64,000 bases of DNA, taken from positions 70,001 through 134,000 of the forward strand of contig JAODUO010000538.1 of the NCBI GenBank assembly GCA_025642075.2. The letters run 5' to 3'. The DNA is from Ridgeia piscesae. Lineage: Eukaryota > Annelida > Polychaeta > Sabellida > Siboglinidae. A program made the translations under genes and the position numbers. This document shows positions 13,301 through 25,660 of the stretch, one piece after another (positions within the stretch are counted from its first letter, which is position 1; each line of letters starts with the position of its first letter). The notes below the pieces were generated by a model, which was not told where the DNA came from, searched no databases, and was given only the letters and a program-made list of their open reading frames with translations.

Positions 13301-16300
13301 GTGGGGAAACATGTCAAAACTAATACACAACTGTGGGGGAACATGTCAAAACTAATACACAACTGTGGGGAACATGTCAAAACTAACACACAACTGTAGG
13401 GGAACATGTCAAAACTAATACACAACTGTGGGGGAACATGTCAAAACCAACACACAACTGTGTGGGGACATGTCAAAACTAACACACAACTGTGGGGGGA
13501 CATGTCAAAACTAACACACAACTGTGGGGGGACATGTCAAAACTAACATCACAACTGTGGGGGTACATGTCAAAACTAACACACAACTGTGGGGGGACAT
13601 GTCAAAACTAGCACACAACTGTGGGGGAACATGTCAAAACTACTAATATACAACTGTAGGGGAACATGTCAAAATAATCACACAACTGCCAAAACATCCA
13701 TTTAAATCTTTTCATATTCATTAATTTCCTTTCCCCCAAATCTGGGTTAAATTCTTAAATGAACTGAAATTGAATTAACCATAAAATGCTGTGCTGTATA
13801 TTGGAATTGAAATGGAATGGAAGAAACTAAAGACAGAGTGAACTGGAACGGGACTGGAATTTTTTCCCAGAAAAGAAAGTTGATCGTAGATTGATGTAAA
13901 AGCTGGTAGAAAACTGACCTTTATAAAAGTGAAGGCCGCCCACTTGAGTTCATCAGGACCACCACAGGCATCAATCATTCCCATGAGACAACTTCGGAAT
14001 AATTCACAGTAGAGATCAGCTCGTTGTAGCCCCTGCAGCAACAACATAATGTTTTAATGTTCTTAACCCATTTTATCCGGAATACGATTCTAGTCATAGT
14101 TACCCTTTTTATCCGGAATACGATTCTAGTCGTAGTTTGCACTTGACACGGCTTCCCTGCACTCTGACGTTTTGGAATCCCATTGGCTGGTTAACATAGA
14201 ATGACGTCAGTATATCGGGATCACTAGGAAACTCATATTTTTCCAATCAGTGCCGTTCTGTGGGTATTTGCAGTTCAAAGCGGGTACCCCCAAGCTAAAG
14301 TGAAATCAAAGATGGCGTCGAGTCGCAAAGATCGTTAAATGTTGACATATTTTGAAGGATAACTCCGCTAATTTACTTCATACTGGTGATGACAAGAAGG
14401 CAGACAAGTGGATAGACGATATAAGATGGACGGTTATGGTATTTGATGCGACATTTGTCCGTGAAGACATACTTTGAAGCCATCGAAGTGGGTCAACCGA
14501 CAACGGCATCCATTTCCGCCCACCTCGCTCCACGCCGTATTTTTGACGCCAAACAAAGTTAAGAATATTTCCAACGACGGTAACTACTTCATAAATAAAG
14601 TGATGTTGAAATGTTGAACAAAGTTGTTACTTTATAGTACTTCTTTATTAGTTATAAGAAATGAGCCACAGAATTATATATCGTTGACAGAAAATATTTC
14701 AAAAATTTGCATAATTCCGCTCAGTGGCACCACACGTTGGCGACTGACGTGGGGGTATTACAAACAATTTTACATTATGAGATTATTATCCAAGATGTGT
14801 GGACAAGTTGTATACCTTTATTTTCAGCAGAGATTAATGCATAAAATAAACTCAACTTGCTCATTGACATGTTGCTTCCTTCATGGCGAAAATGTCGGGT
14901 GAAAAGTAATGTGACAAACCTCAAAATAGGTTTGAATTTATTAGACATGTTTTGCCATATGCCACATATAATATATATGATAAAACTATGAGTTTATCGA
15001 TGCGACTGTATAGTTTATTTTATCTACTTTCTAAAGGTATATCACATTTAAAAATTGATTGAGAAATAATAAAGTTATGTCCATTTTAAATGAAGGCCTG
15101 TCATTTTTTAATGCCGACAGATTGGTTTGAGGAAATGATCAGGAACTGGCTGCAACTCGTCTGCACTAGCTTCAGGATAAAATGGGTTAAATAAAGTGAG
15201 TATAAAATATATAATAAAATCAGTAATCAATCAAATATTTTGTCATTGACCATTGTTTTAAAAAAAAACATGTTATGGATGAAGTCCATAAGCAAGATAA
15301 TCTGCAAAATGTTATAAAATCTCAACTATTTTTAAATATTAAAAACAACACAGAAATATAAAATTACATGTATATTTACATTATAATGAAATAAATTTAA
15401 AAACTCTATTGACGTCCAATCTGAATAGATATGTCAAAACATCATATATAACTTTGTTGTAGACAATGTCATGGATAAATTTCAGTCGTACTTGAGGCAA
15501 ATCCATGCAGAACAAAACTCTCTGGACTGTTTCCATAGGAACCATAACACTGACCCCAAAACTGACCTGCATACGTTCAATAATGAGAAGGTTCTCCACA
15601 AGAGGTTCGATGGCACTGGTTGGGTTCAGCACAGCCTCGATGTTCAACAACACATTGATGCTGATATTGAGAGGGTGGAAGGATACGTCCAACAGAGGCT
15701 GTGCTTCGGCTTGCACTTTTTGAATCCTGGAAAAATTCATCCTATTTATTTGGTGGGATGTTGCAACTATACTGAAGAAAATGACGAACAATAAGTGAAA
15801 GAGCAGCACAGAAGATGCTCGACAAAACATCTGTGGCTTATTATCTATCACCTGTAATACCGAACTACAGTCATCATTTAATTATATTACTACAACATTA
15901 CGTCACGTAGATAGTAGACTAAATGAAACACTATATAAATTATAGCAGCGGATTACGTTTACTCTACAAATTGCTTTTGTGCAGCTGCACGAATAGCATA
16001 ATTGCCCCTCTAGTTAGCTACAGTCTACGATAAGCTGCAGCCTTACTTGGCTATGCAGTTGACACTTTTTTCTAGTTTCAGGCGGAGTTCATTAGGGAGA
16101 CCCGATGACGCAACACGTGACAGCCACATGGTCCGCAGTGTCAACTCAAGCTGCTCAATGTCAGAGAACACATCTGCAACAAACAAGCACAAAGGTAAGT
16201 ACACTCAGTCACTGGAACAGCGCGGTGTCACTCTGAAATTTAATATGAGGGAACCATATTTTTAATTGGCGAGCAGCAACCTCACAGGGAAGGAATGTGA

Positions 16301-18401
16301 AGTCAACAGTTTATAACTCAATAGTATTTGATTTCACAGTCTACAACTGACAGCTGTAAAACTAAATTTACTATCCATGCTACTCCACTGTCACGTCAAC
16401 TTCTGCAATGTATTGGCAGTTTGGTATATTGTCACAGCCCTGTGATTACCTACCTGACTCGTCCTGTCTAGCAATAAACATGAGAGCTGTGTTGGCATTG
16501 TCTGACACCAGCTTCTGTAGCACAGAACAGATTCTGTCGGACAGCTCCAGCGCCTCGTGGCCCTGCTTGCTCTCAACCAGCTTCTGCACACACATTGTGA
16601 GCAGCGAGTACAGCCATTTCAACAGACGCAGCAGAGTCCTCGCCAGCATGTTACTGTCCTCAGAACAGCCAGCACAACTGCAATGGATGGTGTTAAAAAT
16701 ATCAAACGTTATATATATATATATATATATATATTATATTTATAATATTATATAGTATATATTCACTCATTGTTCACAATAAATTGTATTTCATGTCATC
16801 CAATATACTGTTAAAATTAAGTTTATGTGTGTCAAAACTCAATCATATACATCGTAACAACAAATCATGTAAAAAATTATTATAAATTTTTTTAAGATAA
16901 CAAACTGATGCAAATACATTGGTAGTTCTAGTCTTAAATTTTAATAAAAAATATTGCCAAACTAACATAATCAAAGTAAGCCACCATGCTAGCAGTTTGC
17001 CCTGTGTTCTATTGGTGAGTTTGTGTCATGTGACCTCACCTGACGCGGGAGACGAAGCCGTCAAGTACTTCCATCAGGGCGCACATGCAGTGTCTCTTGT
17101 CTGTGTCTTCACACTGCATCACACTCGACATGGCTGCTGTGTACGTCACCATCTGTCAACAAGTGACACAGCATACTAGTGACAAATGGATGACATATTA
17201 TGCAGATGGCATGTCATATTCATCAGATGTCATTATCAAACACATGAAATTAATATTTAAAAAGAACCTATATAGGCGAAGAGCTTTAAATGTAACAAAA
17301 ACTATGTGACCAAACACTGATAATATAGTTTATTTACGATTACTGTGGAATGAAAATTCTAATTATATTTTTGAAAGGTTTATACATTGTGGTACGTAAT
17401 AAAGAAAATGAATGATAGTTATTCTTTGGTGTTCACTGTATTGGTCTAAATATGTGTTTTAAGCTTAAAGTAGATTTGATTGGTTGTTTGTGTCAAAGCC
17501 AACCAACCAAATCTACCACATATACATGTCATATATATGGCAAATGTAATGACAATTAAACACACACGTTTCAGTGTTTCCGTCTCTTGTGTGTCGTATT
17601 TCTGCAGTCAATTTAAAATACAGAAACTATACGATTCTTTCATAAATGAGACATTTCCAAACAAGAAACTAGACAAGGAGTGAGTGATACCTGGGAGCTG
17701 ACTGCATGTTTGAAGTAAGAGAGGACTCGTGCATTGGGACTTGAACCAACCAATGCCTGCTGCAGCAGCAAATCTGAAAACACGACCTCTGTCACCACAC
17801 TTCCACCTGTGTATAGTTATATCTAAAACACTGTTCATCCCTATATAATTTACTCATTTGGAAATCATAATAGTGATGCTACTCATCAAAAACATCAATT
17901 GGTGTGACATTTATGACAATCTATACAGTGAGTTTATTTGGTTACACAAGATATATGTCAATTTATGTCAAACCATTATCAATCATCAAGTTTTTCTTAA
18001 AAGTAAACATATTTATAGAGAATATTACATTTCAATAATCAAATCAATAATCAACTCAAAACATCAACAGATAATTCAAAACATTATAATTTTTTATTAA
18101 CACTGTTGTTGGCATGGCGAAAGTATAATGAGCTAAGCTGTTCTTCAAGTTACCCAGTGCATAAATAAGTTTTAAAATATTTAGTAAGCTTGCTTCCTTA
18201 TTAATAACATTATGCGTCCAACATGAATGTGACTCACACAAAGACAACCATCTGACACACACCTGGCAATTGACAGCTGTCAGCTGTATAGCATGGAGGA
18301 ATGACCTTCTTGACGTTGACACTCCATTGTAGATCTGACCATCGTTCTCGCCAAGCTCTCAACAGCTGTGACTTGATGGCAGCCCCGTTCTGCCCAGCCA
18401 T
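1731..18401 (-). CDS. MED24: MED24, Mediator complex subunit 24 (21 coding exons)
   Basis: MED24 (TRAP100) is a tail-module subunit of Mediator, linking DNA-bound activators to RNA polymerase II in the nucleus. Exons in transcript order: 18401-18263, 17773-17691, 17152-17040, 16677-16454, 16173-16047, 15726-15567, 14032-13919, 13145-13033, 12596-12501, 11715-11610, 11042-10900, 10097-9971, 9224-9055, 8538-8439, 7932-7757, 7021-6787, 5069-4832, 3829-3774, 3628-3523, 2246-2107, 1889-1731. Every junction has AG/GT ends and matching phase, and the sum is 2925 nt (974 aa plus stop; human is about 989). Landmarks matching human MED24 are the N-terminal [75 protein letters not shown] and the C-terminal [16 protein letters not shown]. 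The start ATG lies just after an acceptor-like site (TGTTCAG), so a 5' UTR intron is likely. It is divergent with FAM221A. Several introns carry minisatellites against splice sites. Family assignment is firm; single exon edges are inferred. Confidence 0.95.
2290..2540. repeat. Minisatellite in MED24 intron 19
   Basis: Degenerate tandem repeat of about 19-20 bp built on ACATCCACAGC with TGGACCA, organised in a 58-bp higher-order unit near 2336-2460. It ends within about 45 bp of the acceptor of exon 20 (2246). Open frames through it on both strands are repeat artefacts rich in His, Thr, Cys and Trp. Confidence 0.8.
5329..6705. repeat. 26-bp minisatellite, about 53 copies, MED24 intron 16
   Basis: Near-continuous tandem array with plus-strand unit CCACCCTAAATACCTGCC plus TTGTCCGC, with scattered substitutions (CCTG/CATG, CCGC/CCAC/CTGC). 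It fills most of the intron between exon 16 (ends 6787) and exon 17 (starts 5069). In transcript sense each unit contains TTTAGGGTGGG, which resembles the exon 16 donor context (CAGGGTGGGTGG). Confidence 0.95.
7266..7406. repeat. (AT)n microsatellite with a palindromic core
   Basis: Two runs of alternating TA lie in MED24 intron 15. The second run is bracketed by inverted ends: ATAGGTGTGTATATG at 7321 is answered by CATATACACACCTAT ending at 7406. The whole 86-nt segment can therefore form one long hairpin. Confidence 0.9.
7902..8171. repeat. 41-bp tandem duplication of the exon 15 splice acceptor
   Basis: Seven units (the last partial) of a 41-bp repeat. The first unit overlaps the true 5' end of MED24 exon 15 and the following six lie in intron 14. 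In transcript sense each unit reads acceptor (TTTGTGTAG), then exon-like sequence TTGATCCTGGACAACGTC and AAGAGTGAGATG. One unit is shortened by 2 bp. The exon copy has diverged slightly (AACATC/AAGTAAG in the gene against AACGTC/AGTGAG in the array). Confidence 0.95.
10361..10434 (-). mobile_element. tRNA-derived SINE fragment
   Basis: On the minus strand an A-box-like TAGTGACAGTGG is followed about 40 nt later by a good B-box GTTCAAATCC (plus-strand 10370-10379), the spacing of a tRNA-type pol III promoter. It lies in MED24 intron 11 and lacks a tRNA fold I can complete, so a SINE head is more likely than a functional tRNA gene. Confidence 0.5.
12655..12740 (+). repeat. Interspersed-repeat 3' tail fragment
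   Basis: The sequence GAGCGCTATACAAATAAA followed by a run of TTATTATTATT resembles the 3' tail of a retroelement-derived repeat common in invertebrate genomes. It is intronic in MED24. The family is not identified. Confidence 0.35.
12859..13014. repeat. Perfect 73-bp-arm inverted repeat
   Basis: Arms at 12859-12931 and 12942-13014 are exact reverse complements, separated by the 10-nt loop AGTTTAAAGT. The arms contain short direct subrepeats (TTTAACTGAATC and variants). The hairpin starts 19 nt downstream of the MED24 exon 8 donor (intron begins at 13032). It may be a small foldback MITE; no clear target duplication was identified. Confidence 0.95.
13146..13690. repeat. About 30-bp minisatellite containing the exon 8 acceptor
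   Basis: About 17-18 copies, with plus-strand unit ACACAACTGTGGGGGACA then TGTCAAAACTA, in MED24 intron 7. In transcript orientation each unit ends in TGTCCCCCACAG, matching the real acceptor used at 13146. The array begins exactly at the exon boundary, and the G-run length varies from 4 to 7 between copies. Confidence 0.9.
14067..15186. mobile_element. TTAA-flanked DNA transposon, piggyBac-like, non-autonomous
   Basis: TTAA at 14063-14066 and 15187-15190 flanks inverted termini CCCATTTTATCC and GGATAAAATGGG. TTAA duplication and CCC-initial termini are typical of piggyBac elements. The left end is followed by a partial second copy of the subterminal sequence (ATCCGGAATACGATTCTAGT at 14077 and again near 14111). 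The 1120-bp interior has no intact transposase frame. It sits in MED24 intron 6. Confidence 0.75.
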
Positions 18402-19568
18402 TTGCTGAACATACAACTGATCATAACCTTCATACTCATCAATATACATATCATACATTCAGGGCTTTATGCAGGATAAATTTATTGAAGTCACACATGT
18501 TTTGGTGGACACATGGATGTTAACTGTTAAGCCAGTTTACAAACTTTTAAATGTGCCTTATGACCTGAAATGGACTACAAACACACATGTGACACAATTT
18601 TCACTCACTTTCAAGGCATAACAAACAATATTTATGTTTTTTTTGCTCCTTCATTTTTTTACTCGTCCACAACCCGTCCACCATATTTTACCCGTCCATA
18701 TTCGTTTTTACCTGTCCAAATGACGGGTGGACGGGTCTCTACATGAAGCTTTGCATACATGGCTCATGTTTTAGGCAATATACCAATGCTGGTGGTCCCA
18801 GTGTTGGGTGCACCAAAGTAAATAAGGATCGAACAAATGAATAGGGTCATTATTATGACTAAAATGTGTAGGCATTGTAGTGTTAGCTACTATAAACCTG
18901 CGACCAGCCAAATCATAGCATGTGCATGAGGATGGCTTTTGAATTTTTAAGTTTTACAAATGCCGAAATGGAATTTAATACATGCAGACCTATTTATGCC
19001 AGGCGTAAATAGGCCTTCAGCTTCGTAAACAAACGATGATAAAGTCATACAACATAAGATATACTGAAATTATATCAACGACAGCTGTAGTACCACTACA
19101 TCTCTTAATCAGTGTAATTATTAGGACGAAGATTGTAGAAGTTTAACACCATGACCAAGGTCCAGATGATACAATGAAAATACTTTTTTATCAGGCGTCA
19201 CAACCTAGCTTGCCGTTAATTGTGCCGGCCAAATAATGTATGAATACCACCAAATATCGCTCACATGAAGCGTCACATAAAAACACTACGTTTTGTCATT
19301 TATAAATCATGCTACCTCGGCAATGACTGTGTGTCTATACATACCGGCAATTAATTGTCCAAATAACGAAATTAAATCACACTTAATAGCTACACACGTA
19401 TATTTATCGTTATAAATGAGCCTAAACTTCAATGGTGGCCGCCATAAAGCAATGCAGCAGGTTCGGTGTGGTCGGTTGTCATTGGTCAATAAAATCCCGA
19501 TCGTCATGGTGAATACCAAAACAAGGTGCCGTCAATCGGGTCTGTAACGTTAATATTCAAAAGTAAAT
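18402..19568. promoter_or_regulatory. Divergent MED24/FAM221A intergenic region
   Basis: About 1.2 kb separates the two start codons, which point away from each other, so promoter elements for both genes must lie here or in upstream UTR exons. Near FAM221A are an inverted CCAAT box (GTCATTGGTC, about 19479) and a YY1-like GCCGCCATA (about 19438); no TATA box is evident. At 18655-18740 there is a dispersed segment (ACCCGTCCA motifs, GACGGGTGGACGGGTCTC) whose relative lies at 11400-11440 in MED24 intron 10. Confidence 0.5.
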
Positions 19569-22500
19569 ATGGTGGACCGACAGTATCATCTACAGTTCGA
19601 CTCCCAAAGAGCTGCTGATGTTGATGCATATTTGGAATATACGAGGTACGTTCATCGTGAAATTATTCACAATATGATTTTTGGTCGTGTTTATATAATT
19701 GCATGTCATATCATCATCATGCCATATACATATGCTATGCCTATGGACGGTTCATGGCCATGCACTGGGTCTGAGCCTGAGCCTGATGTTGCATTCGTAT
19801 TCAATTCCTAATTATAATAAACAATATTTTCCGTCGAAACGTATAGGAAGGCGGACATGACCTCCTGCAGCAGATGAGGGTGTCAGCATTAATATAAAAC
19901 AATAGTCATGCTGTGAGAATTCCAACACTGTACGGCAGTGGGCATTCATGTAGATAGCTGTAGAGAAAAGGTTTAAAAAAATCTCGTGACATGCGTGCGC
20001 CGCCCGCGACCCAGTGTGTGCGCATGTGCAAACGTGTGTGCGTGTTTGTGTGTGTGCTGGCGCGCACGCGTGGGTGCGCGCGCGCTTGCGTGCGTGGGTG
20101 CGTGTGCGTTTCTTTGTGCGTGCATACACGTGTAGCTAAGTACGAAAATAGTATCAACATGCAAGCGGACGTTTTACAACTCATTGTTTGTGCAGAATCG
20201 TTGGAGAAGATGACCACGGTGTAACATTCACACCAGAACAATATGAAGAGTACAAACGTAGGGTCATACCAATGGTAAGTAGCTACTGCAGTGATGAGAA
20301 CTGGGAATATTAAATATTAAACTGTCGGCTTTTAAAGTGTAAATTTAGTCTGTATAGATCAGTATTGTCACATACAGTGAACTGACACATTTAAGCAGTT
20401 GCTAAACAACTAAACATTATTATGTTTTCACATCAATGTGTTCTGTCTTGCTTGCACTGTTGTTTCTTAAGGTAATATCAAAAACATTTTACAATAATTA
20501 TATTTTCAGCGGATTAACAACAGGTTATTCACAAGTTGGACTACCCCGTCTGGTATGGACTGCAAACTGATTGGGCCACAGACGTTATGCTTCTGCAACC
20601 ACCGGTAGGAATGACTTGTTTATTACTAGTATTAATAAACAAGCCCACTTTCCAATGGTGTTACGCATATCTACACCCAGGTGTTGTCACACGAAATAGT
20701 CTCACTTTTAACAAACATGGCATAATTCTGAGCATGTTGCACAATGCGATGCGCGAGTTTTCTGCCTACGATTATCAAAAGTTACATATAGGCATATTTA
20801 ATGGACACCATTTACATAGCTCGGAACAGTTATAGAGGCGTTAGGTAGCTTTGTTTGCGATATTGATCATACAGTTACAGTACTGCTGGTATGGCCTAAA
20901 CTACGTGTTGGGTAGGCTAAGTTAAGTCTGTCAGACCTGTAGGTCTATGGCCTTAGTTAAGTACCTACAGATACGCGATGCCGCTCATGCCGGGGGAACA
21001 ACTTACGAATGTAAGAAATAAAGTCACAGGGAAAAGTCTCGGAAAACAGTCGAAGGAAATAAAGTGACAGGAAATGGAATCACAGGGAGGAAAAATACAT
21101 TATTTTAAATATTACACCAATACATAATTAATGCTAATCACTATACTGTAATATGCATTTGAAAACCATACAAAACTTGCACAGTAAAATAATTATTATA
21201 ATTGTTATGTAATTATGTTCTGCAATTCCTGCTGTTTCTCTTGTTAAGATGTGAAAAGGTGGCATACGAGATTGGGGCCAAAGTACTCGTTACTCATATG
21301 TGTTGGTACCCATTATTACATCCTATAATCTTACGATAGTCAGTCCAAATGTCTCGTATCTTGTAGTTGTGATGTCCTCAGTGTATAAGACCTGTCGGTT
21401 GTCAATGACCTACACTGGCACTTGAATTGTCAAATGAGTATTTTCAAACGTGCAAGTTTGCAAAAACCAAACCTTTGTATTAATTAGATGATGTTTAAAT
21501 AGTTATTTTGCGACTCTGTTTCTTGTGACTTTTCCTTGGCAAAACTGTGACTTTTCCCCAGTGACTGTATTTCCGCCCACCGTGGAAACAGGTGCAGCAG
21601 TTGTCTTGTGTCTGTACAGATACTACCAGCACAAGACGGACTTCGACGCGATCCCCAGCGAGCGGCCCATCAAGCTGCCGTGCATGGTGAACGGCTGTCC
21701 GTGTCGTAGCTACCACTACATGCCACTCAACGGCACACAGCCCGTGCGCTGTACGTGCAAACACTTTCCCGACATGCACTCCGTCGTCGAGCCGTACAAG
21801 TGTAAGCAGGGTGAGGCGTCTTGCAACGTGTCCGTCACTTCACGAGCTGACCGCTCGCCGACCATCGGTCTTTCACACGATATCATCATTTGCTGCGTGT
21901 TCTTGTTCCCGGTTACTCTAAGTTGTTGTCGTCCTATTTGGGAAGCCGGTTGATCGCTTCAGCGATTGTTTTATCATCTTTATTTGCTATTATAATCTTC
22001 ATTAGGCCTACAGTGGTGATGACACAACACATTGACGTCATTATTGTCGTCATCTCCATATCTTAATAGACTGTTGTCGTCGTCGTCGTCATCATAATGA
22101 GTTTCGTCATAGTCGTCATTTTCAACTCGTTGTGACCGGTGTATCACCATCATCGATCTTTAAAATGTTGTATTCATCGTAATCTCCTCATCCGCATTTC
22201 CCTCTTGGCGAATTCACGACGCCTTGCGAGAGTCGGTTAAACGAGACCATGTCAACATTTTTCTGCTAACGTTTCATAAATTAGAGTCATTATTGATTAA
22301 TGATGTAACACAGAGGGAGGGATTGTCTTGCTTTCGCGCGTCGTTTCCGAAGACAATATTACAGCAGGTTGAACATAATTATCATACACACTAACATTAT
22401 AAGTGTACGGTTGTGGTCGTGATATATTAGTTCTAACGTATTTATACTAGTTAAATTCATATACGGCTTCCTGCGCAATACTGTGTTAAATGTTTATGAC

Positions 22501-24902
22501 AGCTTTGTCCCACTAAGGCTTGTTGTTTAGCAAACCTAGCAAATAGATCGTCACTGGTAACACATTATGATAGCGCTTGTGTTCTTCACACCGGAGGTCA
22601 TCGGTGCGTGACCTCTTCACTTCCTGTTCGTGCAGGAAGCTGTCGGTGCGGCGGCTACCGGACGGCCTTCACGTGCAGCTGTGGACAGCCGGCCTACAAC
22701 CACTCGATGATCGTGGAGACGAAGAAGGAGCGGATCGCCCGGGGCCACCCCGTGGGCCAGGACGTCCCGTACAAGGCGATGGGCGGTCTCACTGGCTTCT
22801 CCTCCCTCATGGAGGGCTACCAGAGGCTCGACGAGAGCGGCATCGGTAGGACTAGTGGACGACAGTCGAATGTACACGAAGGCGTGCTTGCTCAATATAT
22901 GACCTCTTTTTAATGCAGTTTTCATGACCTGATCCATATTGCAGAACACGTCTACAGAGCTTCGCCTGTCTTACGGTAGTAGAACTTAGCACAGGAGCTT
23001 CTTCAGGACACATACTTGGAAACTCATAACGTACCACCACGTGGCTGACAGTCGCCCCTGATTTGGGATTGTTTCTTTCACGTGTTTTCCGTGACAGATT
23101 GTTTCTGTAACGGGTCGACCATTTTTATTGTTTGATCAAGGGAACTGTATTGAAACCGGCCGGTACTATGCACGAGTGATGTGCGAAATGAATATTCCCA
23201 GAAACCTGGTTTTCTAAACTTAATGTTATGGCAACATTCCAAATGTCAAATATGGGTGCTGTGGACACTACGGTCAAAAAGTTCGGTTTCTGATTCTTTA
23301 TGGGGAAGCGTATGCGCATCTACAGTGAGATTTAGCATTGGATCGAGATTAATGTGACTATCATTGGTGGTTATTACAACGTGTACAATTAGTAGTTCCA
23401 TCTGGCGGTGTAGATATTGTGTATGATGACACAAGTAATATTTCTTTCTCTCGTTCCAGGTGCACCGAATGAGGAATTCCTAAATCAGCCAATAACTTCG
23501 CTTGACCATCCTTTTCTACGGTCCAATGTCCAATCAATCCGTGCTTACAAGTTGGCTGCCGGAGGTAAGATTCAGGTTACTAGTTTCGCATAGTAAAATA
23601 ACTTTACATTTATTGTGTTATATGGATCTTAATTTGTTTTATATAAAACTAGGTATCACCGGAAACTCCTTAGCTTAAGCATTATTCACAAGACTCACGA
23701 ATAACATAATTAGTCCATTACAGAAGAGCATTTAGCTGGTTTTGAATCATTCCACGTTTACATTGTATTCAAGTAGTCAGTGGTGGAATCAAATTGTTCT
23801 GCTCGATGCGATTATGTTGAAAAGATTATGATTAACTTTGACAGCCTACTAAGAAAATTCCTTGCATAATATCAATTTGTTGTACGCAGCACCGGACTTT
23901 GCGGACGACGACGCTGAACGAATATCGGCGACAAAATGGCCAGGAGAAAGCGACATGGACTACTTCGAGAGACGTTTCCAAGAGCGGGTGAGTGTGGATG
24001 GTAGTGTTGGTTGCACAAGTGTTTGAGCAAGTACGGTCCACAAAGATTAACCAACAGTTATACATTAATATATCAACCTTTCTGGAAATGTATCTTGTTA
24101 ATTATAGTATAACTAAAATGCCCAAGTCTGATTGAATCTATCTATGTACCATTCGCATGTGGGAACAAATGGCATCTGGTATGCCATTTGACGTAGTAAG
24201 TAATGTCCAGTTCGGTCTCTGTATGTTGTTTACAGTCTGCATATCTTGTGCTGTCGTCAGACAGACGATGCCCTTCAAGTAGCCGTCTAATTCACCTCTG
24301 CCATAATTTTGCTCTAGATCGTTTCCCCTCGTCGTGAAGCGCCATGTCCACCGGTTGTCCCGTATTCTAGTGATGTGTCATGCATTGGTCTACGTCCGTC
24401 TTCTGATTTCTTCAGTCACGTTTATGACCATTGACGATGTTGGTATAAAATGTCATAATTAACGACGAAAGAAATTAAATAGCCATTGGGACGAGTTTAA
24501 TACCAAACCAGTGTAATAGTGATGACAACAGATCTTCGTTAGTTGCTCCATCAGCATAATCAATACATGAGTTGTACTACTCTGCCAGTCTGTAAAATCC
24601 TGCAGAAATGCCGCTAACGTTTATAATGCCGACTACTTAGCTGGCAGACAACTTAGTTGTCCCGCGTCTCTGCCTACAGAAGCGGCTCGAGAAGCAGCGG
24701 GCACGTCTGGGGTCAGGGCCCTCTCCCGCTCCCATCCGGTTCGCACAGAGAGCTGTACAGGTAATTCTTTCTGTCCGAAACGTATTAGCGGTTATATTAA
24801 CGCAAACCTATGTGTGTCTTGGACCGAAGCGGTTTGCTGATTTTACATAAATACATAGTGGATTATGAGCTAAACTTTGATACTTACGATACTTCCAAAC
24901 AC

Positions 24903-24989
<87 letters not shown>

Positions 24990-25256
24990 TATATATATTA
25001 TTATATAATATATATATATATATAATATAAATTACATATATATGTGTGTGTGTGTATGTAATACTATGTATATGTTCTGTGTCGACAGGGACGAGGTGCT
25101 AACGGCGCCTTGCCACCGAACATGGCTGTCAATGGCGGGTCAATAATGGCCGGCCCTAGCCGAAACGATCAAGCCGGCACACAACCGTCTGGTTCCGGCG
25201 GAAGAAAGGCGGTCGGAAAAGGCGGCGTGGTGGGGAAGAAGTTCGTGAAGAAATAA
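19569..25256 (+). CDS. FAM221A: FAM221A-like protein (9 exons)
   Basis: Orthologue of the conserved FAM221A family, whose biochemical function I do not know. Exons: 19569-19645, 20196-20274, 20510-20604, 21620-21810, 22636-22845, 23460-23564, 23890-23987, 24680-24760, 25089-25256. All junctions are GT-AG with compatible phases, totalling 1104 nt (367 aa plus stop). Matches to human FAM221A include VDAYLEYTR, FTPEQYEEYKRRVIP, GMDCKLIGPQTLCFC, YQHKTDFDAIP, the Cys-rich MVNGCPCRSYHYMPLNGTQP, CTCKHFPDMHS, FTCSCGQPAYNHS, GGLTGFSSLMEGYQRLDESG and MDYFERRFQER. Regularly spaced Cys/His pairs in exons 3-5 suggest metal binding (inference). The last exon adds a Gly/Lys-rich tail (KAVGKGGVVGKKFVKK) that I do not recall from human FAM221A, making the protein longer. 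The start ATG agrees with the family N-terminus. It is head-to-head with MED24 and tail-to-tail with the ferroportin-like gene. Confidence 0.95.
20014..20132. repeat. GT/GC-rich purine-pyrimidine tract in FAM221A intron 1
   Basis: Alternating GT and GC dinucleotides (GTGTGCGC, TGCGCGCGCG) run up to about 60 bp before the exon 2 acceptor. Such tracts favour Z-DNA. It has no coding content. Confidence 0.7.
21960..22600. other. FAM221A intron 4, unremarkable
   Basis: Intronic sequence with a short CGT/CAT trinucleotide-rich patch near 22076-22115 (TCGTCGTCGTCGTCATC). No exon, RNA gene or transposon end was recognised. Confidence 0.4.
24908..25040. repeat. (AT)n microsatellite in FAM221A intron 8
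   Basis: About 70 bp of pure TA alternation, then interrupted TATA runs, about 50 bp before the exon 9 acceptor at 25088. Confidence 0.9.
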
Positions 25257-25397
25257 TGGTCCATTCAGGGGTTCACAGTAGTAACTTATAGGGATGTTGA
25301 AGCACGTCGAGATGTCACTTAGTGTTCTCTTTGGTCGCGAAAATGTTGGATGAGTTGGTCTCGTCAATACAAACACGCATCGAACTCACGCACTCTC

Positions 25398-25603
25398 TGT
25401 CTCACTCACTCACTCACTCACTCACTCACTCACTCACCCACTCACCCACTCACCACACACACACACACACACACACACACCCACACACACACACACATAC
25501 ACATACACATACACTACACATACACATACACATACACACACACATACACATACACATACACATACACAGGCACATGCACATGCACATGCACATGCACATG
25601 CAC

Positions 25604-25653
<50 letters not shown>

Positions 25654-25660
25654 GCATGTA
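25398..25660. repeat. (TCAC)n / (CA)n / (CATACA)n compound microsatellite
   Basis: CACT repeats grade into CA repeats, then CATACA and CACATG hexamers. It begins about 140 nt after the FAM221A stop and is probably within its 3' UTR. Frames through it (Thr-His, Cys-Val, Cys-Met repeats) are artefacts. Confidence 0.9.
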
